DNA from: an uncultured Catenibacterium sp.
GTDB lineage: Bacteria > Bacillota_I > Bacilli_A > Erysipelotrichales > Coprobacillaceae
Length of the DNA: 12,232 nt
Direction of reading: 5' to 3'
Assembly (NCBI RefSeq): GCF_900764565.1
Contig: NZ_CAAFOM010000308.1
Location: 1-12,232 of the forward strand
Shown here: one piece after another, positions 6,510-11,414 of the stretch
Layout: every line of letters starts with the position of its first letter
Position numbering within the stretch: position 1 is the stretch's first letter
Position numbers and translations under genes: made by a program
The notes under the pieces: generated by a model
What the model was told of the DNA's origin: nothing
Database searches by the model: none
The model's input: the letters and a program-made list of their open reading frames with translations, nothing else

Positions 6510-6538
6510 AGTTTACCTTATAGTGTAAGCGTTGTCAA
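6510..6538 (-). promoter_or_regulatory. Promoter of the deacetylase gene
   Basis: On the minus strand a perfect TTGACA (plus 6533-6538), a 17-base spacer and TAAACT (plus 6510-6515). It predicts a leader of about 95 nt before the start codon. The -35 box is part of the cre site. Confidence 0.75.
6523..6538 (-). promoter_or_regulatory. cre box (CcpA site) overlapping the -35
   Basis: TTGACAACGCTTACAC matches the cre consensus WTGNNARCGNWWWCAW at every position except the last (C for W). It overlaps the -35 box and the upstream part of the spacer, where CcpA binding would block RNA polymerase. A related LacI-family regulator could use the same site. Confidence 0.65.
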
Positions 6539-6547
6539 TCAAGATAA

Positions 6548-6620
6548 ATAAAAAACCAAGTGCACTGCCACCTGGTCTAAACGCAATATATTTCCGCGAC
6601 TAGACGAATATTATTGCGTG
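6548..6620 (-). ncRNA. Candidate small RNA with its own promoter and terminator
   Basis: On the minus strand a TTGCAT-N17-TATAAT promoter is followed about 70 bases later by a strong terminator. No open reading frame with a ribosome binding site lies between. The predicted RNA starts near 6618-6620. Its first hairpin pairs ACGCAATA (plus 6612-6619) with TATTGCGT (plus 6580-6587), and can be lengthened inward by TATT/AATA with one bulge. The apical part contains CGTCTAGTCG. The second hairpin is the terminator. Alternatively it is the trailer of the tRNA transcript. No known RNA family is recognised. Confidence 0.45.
6549..6576 (-). terminator. Intrinsic terminator of the candidate small RNA and/or tRNA-Thr
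   Basis: On the minus strand ACCAGGTG (plus 6569-6576), loop GCAGTG, CACTTGGT (plus 6555-6562) with one G-U pair, followed by TTTTTTATTT. The plus strand has no U-tract, so the direction is clear. Confidence 0.8.
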
Positions 6621-6624
6621 TTTT

Positions 6625-6653
6625 ATTATACTTAAACATGTTATTTTATGCAA
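6625..6653 (-). promoter_or_regulatory. Strong promoter of the candidate small RNA
   Basis: TTGCAT (minus strand, plus 6648-6653), a 17-base spacer and a perfect TATAAT (plus 6625-6630). It lies downstream of the tRNA gene on the same strand and points away from it. Confidence 0.6.
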
Positions 6654-6656
6654 GGT

Positions 6657-6685
6657 CTAAAGTGAAAAGTTAAATTCCACTTTAG
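6657..6685. other. Hairpin downstream of the tRNA gene
   Basis: CTAAAGTG (6657-6664) and CACTTTAG (6678-6685) form a perfect 8-bp inverted repeat with a 13-base loop, 16 bases after the tRNA 3' end. No U-tract follows on either strand, so it is not a good terminator. It could protect or mark the 3' trailer for processing. Confidence 0.35.
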
Positions 6686-6700
6686 GTGAAACAAATTAAA

Positions 6701-6776
6701 TGGTGCCGACTGCAGGAATCGAACCTGTGACCTATATGTTACGGGCATATTGCTCTACCTACTGAGCTAAGCCGGC
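6701..6776 (-). tRNA. tRNA-Thr (anticodon CGU), unusual C33
   Basis: A 76-nt tRNA with CCA encoded. The acceptor stem GCCGGCT/AGTCGGC has one G-U pair; the D stem is GCTC/GAGC; the anticodon stem is ATATG/CATAT; the T arm is ACAGG-TTCGATT-CCTGC. The body closely follows Firmicutes tRNA-Thr. The seven-base anticodon loop is CCCGTAA, which places anticodon CGT at positions 34-36, reading ACG (Thr). Two things are odd: position 33 is C where U is almost universal, and the outer T-stem pair is an A-C mismatch. The gene stands alone with its own promoter. A wild-type copy or the main UGU isoacceptor would be needed elsewhere for normal Thr decoding. Confidence 0.9.
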
Positions 6777-6786
6777 ATCTAAATAT

Positions 6787-6814
6787 ATTATAGTCTCCTA
6801 CTATTTTAAAACAA
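6787..6814 (-). promoter_or_regulatory. Promoter of tRNA-Thr
   Basis: On the minus strand TTGTTT (plus 6809-6814), 16 bases, then a perfect TATAAT (plus 6787-6792), about ten bases upstream of the mature tRNA 5' end. Confidence 0.65.
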
Positions 6815-6817
6815 GTA

Positions 6818-6846
6818 AAAACCACTGGAGGAGAGCCAGTGGTTTT
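6818..6846 (-). terminator. Insulating terminator upstream of the tRNA promoter
   Basis: A perfect 11-bp stem, AAAACCACTGG (6818-6828) and CCAGTGGTTTT (6836-6846), with a 7-base loop. On the minus strand it is followed by another T (TTTTT in all), just before the tRNA -35 box. It would stop minus-strand read-through into the tRNA. On the plus strand it precedes the small peptide locus and could also work. Confidence 0.65.
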
Positions 6847-6860
6847 AAAAAACAATTTAA

Positions 6861-6877
6861 TACAATTAGAAGGGAGT
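6861..6877 (+). promoter_or_regulatory. Putative -10 and GGGAGT box of the small peptide locus A
   Basis: TACAAT (6861-6866) is followed by GAA and GGGAGT (6872-6877), and an ATG comes seven bases after that. GGGAG can serve as ribosome binding site for the ATG at 6885. If TACAAT is the -10 box, transcription would begin near the GGGAGT, leaving a very short leader. No clear -35 box is seen. Confidence 0.3.
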
Positions 6878-6884
6878 TTTATTT

Positions 6885-6994
6885 ATGAATCGTAAACAGG
6901 ACGCTTTTATTATTAGGGAGTGGCCCTCTTTACAGTTATTACTATAATCTTAGTATATGAACTAAGTGTGAACATATACAAAAAAAAGATCTGA
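6885..6994 (+). pseudogene. Small single-TM peptide gene, frameshifted (copy A)
   Basis: After GGGAG and seven bases, an ATG (6885) opens the frame M-N-R-K-Q-D-A-F-I-I-R, but this frame ends at TAA 6945-6947 after 20 codons. From 6920 a second frame, one step back, reads V-A-L-F-T-V-I-T-I-I-L-V-Y-E-L-S-V-N-I-Y and K-K-K-I to a TGA at 6992-6994. Joined, they give a peptide of about 36 residues: a polar start, one TM helix and a basic tail. That plan fits type I toxins and holin-like peptides. Compared with the remnant at 318-428, about four bases are missing near 6915-6925, which explains the shift. It is probably a recently broken gene; a programmed -1 frameshift is possible but no slippery heptamer is seen. 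A convergent RNA overlaps its 3' end. Confidence 0.45.
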
Positions 6995-7013
6995 CTCCCT
7001 ATTTCAGACCTTT
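6980..7013 (-). terminator. Intrinsic terminator of the candidate antisense RNA
   Basis: On the minus strand AAAGGTCTGA (plus 7004-7013) pairs with TCAGATCTTT (plus 6985-6994) through one G-U pair, followed by more T (eight in a row, plus 6980-6987). On the plus strand the same place has an A-C mismatch and no U-tract, so the direction is minus. Confidence 0.75.
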
Positions 7014-7046
7014 CCAAGAGCTATTCTAATCGTAATACGACTCCCA
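6980..7046 (-). ncRNA. Candidate antisense RNA, convergent to peptide gene A
   Basis: A minus-strand promoter at 7052-7080 predicts a start at about 7045-7046, exactly at a GGGAGT box, and the unit ends in a terminator at about 6980. The RNA would be about 65 nt and has no credible coding frame. Its 3' part overlaps the last codons and stop of the small peptide frame. A second GGGAGT lies in the terminator loop. The arrangement is that of type I antitoxins which face their toxin mRNA tail to tail. No known family was recognised. Confidence 0.45.
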
Positions 7047-7051
7047 CAGTC

Positions 7052-7080
7052 ATATTAGCATACTTTTTCTATTACAACAA
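7052..7080 (-). promoter_or_regulatory. Promoter of the candidate antisense RNA
   Basis: On the minus strand TTGTTG (plus 7075-7080), 17 bases, TAATAT (plus 7052-7057) with a TGC extension just before the -10 box. It lies directly downstream of the stop codon of the next minus-strand gene. Confidence 0.55.
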
Positions 7081-7088
7081 TATTTTTG

Positions 7089-7703
7089 TTACGCTTTGTT
7101 TTCCATATCTTTTATTTTTTCAATAAAAGCAGGATCATATTTCTTTCTAAGGCTCTTTCCTGCAATAAAGCTTGGTGAAGTAATAAGAGGACCATACTTT
7201 AACTGGATGCAGGCATCTAGATATAAGCCAAATACAGTTGCAATATAAGTATATGATTTATTTAATGCATAAATATGATAGAGGTTTAATTCATTGAAGA
7301 TAGATTTATCTGCCATAATGCAGGCTACTAAAGTAGAACCATCATAGATAGGATAAGCATAACCTGTTTCTAATCCTACTCTATACATCTTGTATTTGAC
7401 ACCGTCATACTTTAATGCAAAGTAACCTGATTGTGATGTCAATCCTAGTTTCTGATAAAGAATACCTGGTTTTTCTTCTTTAAATAACATTTCATATTTC
7501 TTATGTCCAACATTATTCCATTCAGGGTCTTTTCTTTCTGGATCATAGATTAAAGAGAATTCACGCGAGAGGAATTTGGCTTTTATTTCTCCTCCCTGGT
7601 TGAATTGTTTAGGGAGAGAGGCACCACCTAGTTTATTGTTTTCTTTTACTATTTCATAATCTATATTAAAAATAGATAGAATCTGGTTTAAGTCTATTAT
7701 CAT
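7089..7703 (-). CDS. Conserved hypothetical protein, unrecognised
   Basis: A 204-residue soluble-looking protein with no signal peptide and no clear TM helix. I do not recognise the family. The middle (about 30-170) alternates short hydrophobic strands with Gly, Tyr and Asp turns, for example L-T-S-Q-S-G-Y-F-A-L-K-Y and Y-R-V-G-L-E-T-G-Y-A-Y-P-I-Y-D-G. This suggests a beta-rich domain; a distant tubby/LURP-one-like barrel is a thought without firm support. No Cys/His metal cluster or Ser/Asp/His catalytic motif stands out. The start at 7701-7703 has AAAGGAG ten bases upstream. It is divergent from a small acidic protein gene and appears to be a single-gene unit. Confidence 0.75.
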   Translation of the reverse strand: MIIDLNQILSIFNIDYEIVKENNKLGGASLPKQFNQGGEIKAKFLSREFSLIYDPERKDPEWNNVGHKKYEMLFKEEKPGILYQKLGLTSQSGYFALKYDGVKYKMYRVGLETGYAYPIYDGSTLVACIMADKSIFNELNLYHIYALNKSYTYIATVFGLYLDACIQLKYGPLITSPSFIAGKSLRKKYDPAFIEKIKDMENKA

Positions 7704-7725
7704 AATAAATACACTCCTTTCCCAT

Positions 7726-7734
7726 ATTTTAACA
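7726..7734 (-). promoter_or_regulatory. Extended -10 promoter of the unrecognised 204-residue gene
   Basis: On the minus strand TGTTAAAAT: TAAAAT (plus 7726-7731) with a TGn extension. It lies about 22 bases before the start codon. The -35 region is only T-rich. Confidence 0.4.
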
Positions 7735-7768
7735 TTATTATTCGCTTTTAAAAAGAGTTCATTATGTA

Positions 7769-7774
7769 TATAAT
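7769..7774 (+). promoter_or_regulatory. -10 box of the small acidic protein gene
   Basis: A perfect TATAAT 22 bases before the start codon at 7797. No good -35 hexamer is visible. Confidence 0.4.
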
Positions 7775-7796
7775 TAATTCGAAAGAGGTGAAGTGT

Positions 7797-7994
7797 ATGG
7801 CTATTAAAGTAAAAGCAAAGGATGCAGATACTCTAGAGGAAGAACTAGAAGAATGGTCATTAGGTGTCAATCTTGTAAATACAGCACCTACCAATACAAA
7901 AGAAACCGTCACTTTTAGTACAGACCAAATAAAAAAAGATAAGTCTAAGAGAACGACTTATCTTAATGATGATCTAGAAGATCCTACATTATAA
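7797..7994 (+). CDS. Small acidic hypothetical protein (65 aa)
   Basis: A 65-residue protein, M-A-I-K-V-K-A-K at the start, then a Glu-rich stretch D-T-L-E-E-E-L-E-E-W, a central N-T-A-P-T-N-T-K-E-T-V, and a Lys/Asp-rich end. There is no signal peptide, TM helix or known motif. It has a good ribosome binding site (AGAGGTG, six bases from ATG), a -10 box and a strong terminator right after the stop, so it is very likely a real gene. The earlier in-frame ATG at 7764 overlaps the promoter and is not used. The function is unknown. Confidence 0.7.
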   Translation: MAIKVKAKDADTLEEELEEWSLGVNLVNTAPTNTKETVTFSTDQIKKDKSKRTTYLNDDLEDPTL

Positions 7995-8018
7995 GCACTT
8001 AGGTGCTTATTTTTTTTC
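7991..8018 (+). terminator. Intrinsic terminator of the small acidic protein gene
   Basis: Stem ATAAGCAC (7991-7998), loop TTAG, stem GTGCTTAT (8003-8010), then a run of T to 8018. It starts in the stop codon of the gene. The minus strand has no U-tract after the stem, so it may serve the convergent mscL operon only weakly. Confidence 0.8.
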
Positions 8019-8402
8019 TTTTAGAAGATCTCTGATTTCTTCTAGTAATGCAATGTCTTCTGGTTTTGGTGCAGGAGCTGCTGCTTCTTCTTCCTTCTTA
8101 CGGAAGTTCATTACCTTATTAATCGCTTTAATGCAGATAAAGATACAGAAAGCCATTAATAAGAAGTTAATAAGGTTAGAAAGGAATGATCCATACTTGA
8201 TATTAATGTTGTTGATTTTAAGTGTGAGTTCTGTAATATCAGATGGAATCTTAATGATTGCAGATAATACAGGCATGATAATATCCTGTACAAGAGATGT
8301 AACAACAGCAGTAATGGCAGTACCTAAAATAACACCGACAGCCATATCAATGACATTGCCCTTAAATGCAAATTCTTTGAATTCATTCCATAGTTTCTTC
8401 AT
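8007..8402 (-). CDS. mscL: Large-conductance mechanosensitive channel MscL
   Basis: A 131-residue MscL, the channel that opens in a stretched membrane to release solutes during osmotic downshock. The signature G-N-V-I-D-M-A-V-G-V-I-L-G (15-27) begins TM1 (to about 45). The second TM helix covers about 72-97. The C-terminal part is acidic and ends in a short amphipathic helix that forms the cytoplasmic bundle. The Ala/Pro-rich linker (104-113) is as usual in the family. The start at 8400-8402 has GGGGAG eight bases upstream. It is the last gene of the operon with the three SseB-family genes, 24 bases behind the nearest. Confidence 0.95.
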   Translation of the reverse strand: MKKLWNEFKEFAFKGNVIDMAVGVILGTAITAVVTSLVQDIIMPVLSAIIKIPSDITELTLKINNINIKYGSFLSNLINFLLMAFCIFICIKAINKVMNFRKKEEEAAAPAPKPEDIALLEEIRDLLKEKK

Positions 8403-8426
8403 CTTGTTTTCTCCCCTTATGCTAAG

Positions 8427-9407
8427 TTATGCAGCAGGTGTTTCGTCTTCTTCCTGATGACCACTTATAGCATTGATGAATTCCTTACTGATAATAAATG
8501 CCTGATCAAATGGATTAATTAATAAAGCGTCATATTCTCCAGCAGCTAAGAATGTAGCAATATGCTGATCAAATGGACGACATTCGCTGATTAATACCTG
8601 ACCTTCCTTTAATTCAACATTATCTTTGATACCCCATTTATCAATCTGTTCATTAGATGTAAAGAGTGGTAAATAACTCATTTCATTACCATTATCATCT
8701 TCTGCAGATAATGAAGGAATAATCATAGATGCATCCTTTTTAAGTTCATATGTACCATCTGGTAAAGTCATTAAATCAGATTCTTCTACAATAACCATTA
8801 AAGCAAGACATGAACGTGTTACAACATCATCCATAACTAAGCTGAATTTTTCTCTTTCTTCTTCACCCTGTGCTTCCATGTATTCATCATATAACCAAGA
8901 GAATTCCATGTTACCTGGTACTCTATGACCAATTGTTTCATGATGGTCTACACCTTCATTTTCTTCAATACCCATATGGCTTAATGTGTCTCTATCTAGA
9001 GTAAATGCTTCTGATTCTGGATCAACTACAATACCATAGATTTCATCATCACCTGTATTGAATAATTCATTTAATAAGAATTCATAATCTACTTCTACTA
9101 ATACATTATGACGATCTGGGAAATCAGCATCTTCTAAAATAGTAGAATCCTGAGCACCTTCAGATGTAGAATAAATAGCATACCATTCATCTCCATCATC
9201 ATCACATACTGTCTGTAAGAAGTATGAATCTTCATCATCATCGTCTACAGAAATATATGTAAGGAATGTAGAAGACTTTAATGTATGCATTAAATCATCT
9301 TCTAATTTAGTAGCAGTAAAAGAAGCTTCACTGTATTTACCACAGCTTTCTTTCCAATCTTTATCAGTTGTTTCTACTGGTGTTGTGCTTAATAATGCTT
9401 TACTCAT
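8427..9407 (-). CDS. SseB-family protein, paralogue 1 (two SseB-like repeats)
   Basis: A 326-residue acidic cytosolic protein with two SseB-like units. The N-terminal unit is about 37-145 (G-I-V-V-D-P at 125-130). The C-terminal unit is about 197-316 and has the clear hallmarks Y-L-P-L-F-T-S (245-251) and A-L-L-I-N-P-F (294-300). Between the units is a conserved G-V-D-H-H-E (152-157) then P-G-N (164-166), shared with the two neighbours. The N-terminal unit is more diverged and rich in Asp/Glu (D55-D60). SseB was named after serine sensitivity in E. coli; the molecular role is unknown. Its ribosome binding site GGAGGAG is built from the last codons of the gene upstream, with four bases between stop and ATG, so translation is coupled. 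Confidence 0.82.
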   Translation of the reverse strand: MSKALLSTTPVETTDKDWKESCGKYSEASFTATKLEDDLMHTLKSSTFLTYISVDDDDEDSYFLQTVCDDDGDEWYAIYSTSEGAQDSTILEDADFPDRHNVLVEVDYEFLLNELFNTGDDEIYGIVVDPESEAFTLDRDTLSHMGIEENEGVDHHETIGHRVPGNMEFSWLYDEYMEAQGEEEREKFSLVMDDVVTRSCLALMVIVEESDLMTLPDGTYELKKDASMIIPSLSAEDDNGNEMSYLPLFTSNEQIDKWGIKDNVELKEGQVLISECRPFDQHIATFLAAGEYDALLINPFDQAFIISKEFINAISGHQEEDETPAA

Positions 9408-9411
9408 TCTT

Positions 9412-10377
9412 TTACTCCTCCCCTTCGATAAATCCTAATCCAGTTAAGATTTCTTTTGTAAGTACAATATTATCAGTAAAAGGATTAATAACGAGTGCAT
9501 CAAAATCTTCACCATTATTAAGTCCTGCAATATGTGTATCAATATCAGAAGTCATAAATAAAGTTGTTCTTTCATCATCTTCAGCATTCCAGCCATCTAA
9601 TGTTTCAATATCTTCCTGAGATGTAAAGAGTGGAACAATACTTGCTTTATCACCATGATCTTCACTTGATAACATTCTGATAGCTAAATCAGTATCAGTA
9701 TTACTAATATATGTTTCACCATCTTCTACAACTAGATCTGCTTTCTTTACAACTACAGGTAATGCAAGAGAAGCATCTTTGATTGCATCAATAACATGAC
9801 TAAATAATTCAGCTCTTTGATCATTATCGTCACAATTCTGGATTACTTTCCAAACTTCTTTAATAAAAATATTTGCAGGTGTAAAGTTACCTAAATCTTC
9901 TGTATGATTTAAACCAGTACATAAACGTCTAGAGATGTTTACAATCTCTTCTCTTGTAAGAATATAGTCATCAGTAAATGGGTTGATCACAATACCATCA
10001 ATCTGATCAGTATCTGCAAGTGTTAATTCTCTTGCTAGGAAAGCATAGTTGACTTCTACAGCTTCTATTTTTCTACCTGCTGTTATTTCTGTAGGTTTCG
10101 CAATACTGCTTTCTAATTCTTTCATTGTAGTATAGACAGAAATAAAGTTACTGCTGCCATCTTGTGGTGAAATAGTAAAGAATGAATGATCATAATCAAT
10201 GTTTTCACCGTTTTCTGGTAGGTTCATATAACCATAATAGTGTGATTCTGTAAGATTCTTAATGAATGCTCTATAAGCGACTTCTTTGTCAGCCTGAGCC
10301 TTTTTCCAGGTATCAAGGGATTCACTCCATCTTGATGCATTAAATGCCTGAGCATCTTTTAAAGGTTTGTAATTCAA
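9412..10377 (-). CDS. SseB-family protein, paralogue 2, TTG start
   Basis: A 321-residue SseB-family protein with two repeats: about 38-147, containing I-V-I-N-P-F-T-D (129-136), and about 200-315, containing I-V-P-L-F-T-S (247-253) and A-L-V-I-N-P-F-T-D (294-302). The linker has G-L-N-H-T-E-D-L (155-162) and P-A-N (167-169). The first repeat keeps N-P-F better than in paralogue 1. The start is TTG at 10375-10377, eight bases after AGGAGG. The only upstream ATG, at 10423-10425, lies inside the preceding gene and lacks a site. It is the middle gene of the SseB operon. Confidence 0.85.
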   Translation of the reverse strand: MNYKPLKDAQAFNASRWSESLDTWKKAQADKEVAYRAFIKNLTESHYYGYMNLPENGENIDYDHSFFTISPQDGSSNFISVYTTMKELESSIAKPTEITAGRKIEAVEVNYAFLARELTLADTDQIDGIVINPFTDDYILTREEIVNISRRLCTGLNHTEDLGNFTPANIFIKEVWKVIQNCDDNDQRAELFSHVIDAIKDASLALPVVVKKADLVVEDGETYISNTDTDLAIRMLSSEDHGDKASIVPLFTSQEDIETLDGWNAEDDERTTLFMTSDIDTHIAGLNNGEDFDALVINPFTDNIVLTKEILTGLGFIEGEE

Positions 10378-10392
10378 CTTGTTTTCCTCCTT
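10378..10392 (-). promoter_or_regulatory. Ribosome binding site deciding the TTG start
   Basis: On the minus strand the upstream stop codon TAA runs into AAGGAGG, then eight bases AAAACAAG and TTG. The same spacer sequence, AAAACAAG, follows the ribosome binding site of mscL (before ATG), which supports the reading. TTG may lower expression of this paralogue. Confidence 0.75.
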
Positions 10393-11350
10393 AGTTGATT
10401 GTTTCTTTATTATAAAACATTTCATCTAGCATGTCTTTAGAAAAACCTAGATGATCTGTAAAAGGATTAATGAGAATACCACAAAATGCATTACTAGAAA
10501 AGAGTACATCTTTGTATGATTCAAAGGATTGACATGTAATAATCATTTCCATGTCTGGTTCATCATGATCAAGATTGACTCTTTTAATATCATCTAATCC
10601 TGTAAATAAGCTAATATAAACTTTATCAGGATCAGCATGAGAACACATAATTGGTTTGATATAAATATCAGCACCTGTGTGTATTGCAAGTTCTCCTGTC
10701 TTATTTGTATATAAGTCTTTCTTATTTACAAGTACTGGGCAGGCAAAGACCCCATCCTCCATAAGGTCTTCTACACTTTCTTTTAATAACTCTTTAGCAC
10801 GAGGATTTCTACCATTAGAGTAATAAATCTTCATGTTCTTTTTGAACTTTAAGTTAGCTGGTACAAGACTTGGTAAGTCTTTATGATGATTGATTCCTGT
10901 TGTTGTATTGTGTCCAATACAGTTTAACAGTTTTTCATCAGCTATGAGCTTTTGTGAGAAAGGATTAATAACTAAACCACTTAAACCTTCTGTACGTGTA
11001 TATATCTCGTCTAAGAGACGTTTATAGGATGCTACCATTATTTCTACCTGGTAGCCTTCTTGTGGTTCTGGAAGGTCTATATAGTCTGTTATTTCCTTTA
11101 TATTTGTGAAAGCAGGTAAGTAGGATTGTTGATCTTCATTAGATACAGAAATGATTTCATAGTCAGATATATCATCAAGTGATCTTTGGACCATAACTAG
11201 ATAATCTGAATGAGATATTAAATAATGAAAACGTTCTGTAATATCTGTATTCAAATCATAGTCCTGATACCAAAGGCTAAAGAAATCTTTCCATTCTTCA
11301 TCATCAGGATAATATTGTGGTGATACAATACTTAAACCATTGTAATCCAT
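10391..11350 (-). CDS. SseB-family protein, paralogue 3 (first gene of the operon)
   Basis: A 319-residue SseB-family protein with two repeats: about 40-145, with Y-L-P-A-F-T (77-82) and L-V-I-N-P-F (126-131); and about 200-312, with Y-I-S-L-F-T (245-250) and I-L-I-N-P-F-T-D (292-299). The linker motif is G-I-N-H-H-K-D-L (152-159) then P-A-N (164-166). The start at 11348-11350 has AAAGGAGG six bases upstream. It is the first gene of the operon SseB3-SseB2-SseB1-mscL. Three separate but related two-repeat proteins point to old tandem duplication, since they are clearly diverged. No signal peptide or TM helix is seen, so all three act in the cytoplasm. Confidence 0.85.
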   Translation of the reverse strand: MDYNGLSIVSPQYYPDDEEWKDFFSLWYQDYDLNTDITERFHYLISHSDYLVMVQRSLDDISDYEIISVSNEDQQSYLPAFTNIKEITDYIDLPEPQEGYQVEIMVASYKRLLDEIYTRTEGLSGLVINPFSQKLIADEKLLNCIGHNTTTGINHHKDLPSLVPANLKFKKNMKIYYSNGRNPRAKELLKESVEDLMEDGVFACPVLVNKKDLYTNKTGELAIHTGADIYIKPIMCSHADPDKVYISLFTGLDDIKRVNLDHDEPDMEMIITCQSFESYKDVLFSSNAFCGILINPFTDHLGFSKDMLDEMFYNKETIN

Positions 11351-11352
11351 AA

Positions 11353-11405
11353 AAAAACCTCCTTTCTACTCTATTGTAACATGATAGAGGTGATAAGAGG
11401 TTTTT
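11353..11405. promoter_or_regulatory. Nested hairpin over the SseB3 ribosome binding site and HAD 3' end
   Basis: An outer stem AAAAACCTC (11353-11361) with GAGGTTTTT (11397-11405), and an inner stem CTCTAT (11369-11374) with ATAGAG (11384-11389). On the minus strand the outer 3' arm is GAGGTTTTT, which is both the ribosome binding site of SseB3 and a U-tract. The structure can act as terminator of the HAD gene and can mask the ribosome binding site in read-through RNA. Confidence 0.55.
11373..11381 (-). promoter_or_regulatory. Extended -10 promoter of the SseB-mscL operon
   Basis: On the minus strand TGTTACAAT: TACAAT (plus 11373-11378) with a TGn extension, 22 bases before the SseB3 start codon. 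No convincing -35 box. It lies in the loop of the nested hairpin, so RNAs starting here lack the 5' arm. Confidence 0.45.
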
Positions 11406-11414
11406 AATCTTTAA

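Noticed and set aside
6561..6576. AGTGCACT palindrome as an operator
   Set aside because: It is part of the terminator hairpin of the minus-strand RNA, which explains it fully.
402..7045. GGGAGT repeats as a possible CRISPR array
   Set aside because: Only two boxes per strand at each locus, six bases long, with unequal spacing (44, 46 and 57) and related material between. No array structure or cas gene.
7020..7056. Minus-strand 10-codon frame (M-T-V-G-V-V-L-R-L-E) in the candidate antisense RNA region
   Set aside because: The ATG overlaps the -10 box of the predicted promoter, so it is not in the transcript, and it has no ribosome binding site.
8053..8457. Plus-strand open frame over mscL
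   Set aside because: It is the reverse of mscL and the SseB1 end. It has no ribosome binding site or promoter, and the minus-strand genes match known families.
9368..9619. Plus-strand open frame across the SseB1/SseB2 junction, with hydrophobic start
   Set aside because: It lies wholly antisense to two well-supported genes and lacks a ribosome binding site. The hydrophobic look comes from reversed Asp/Glu codons.
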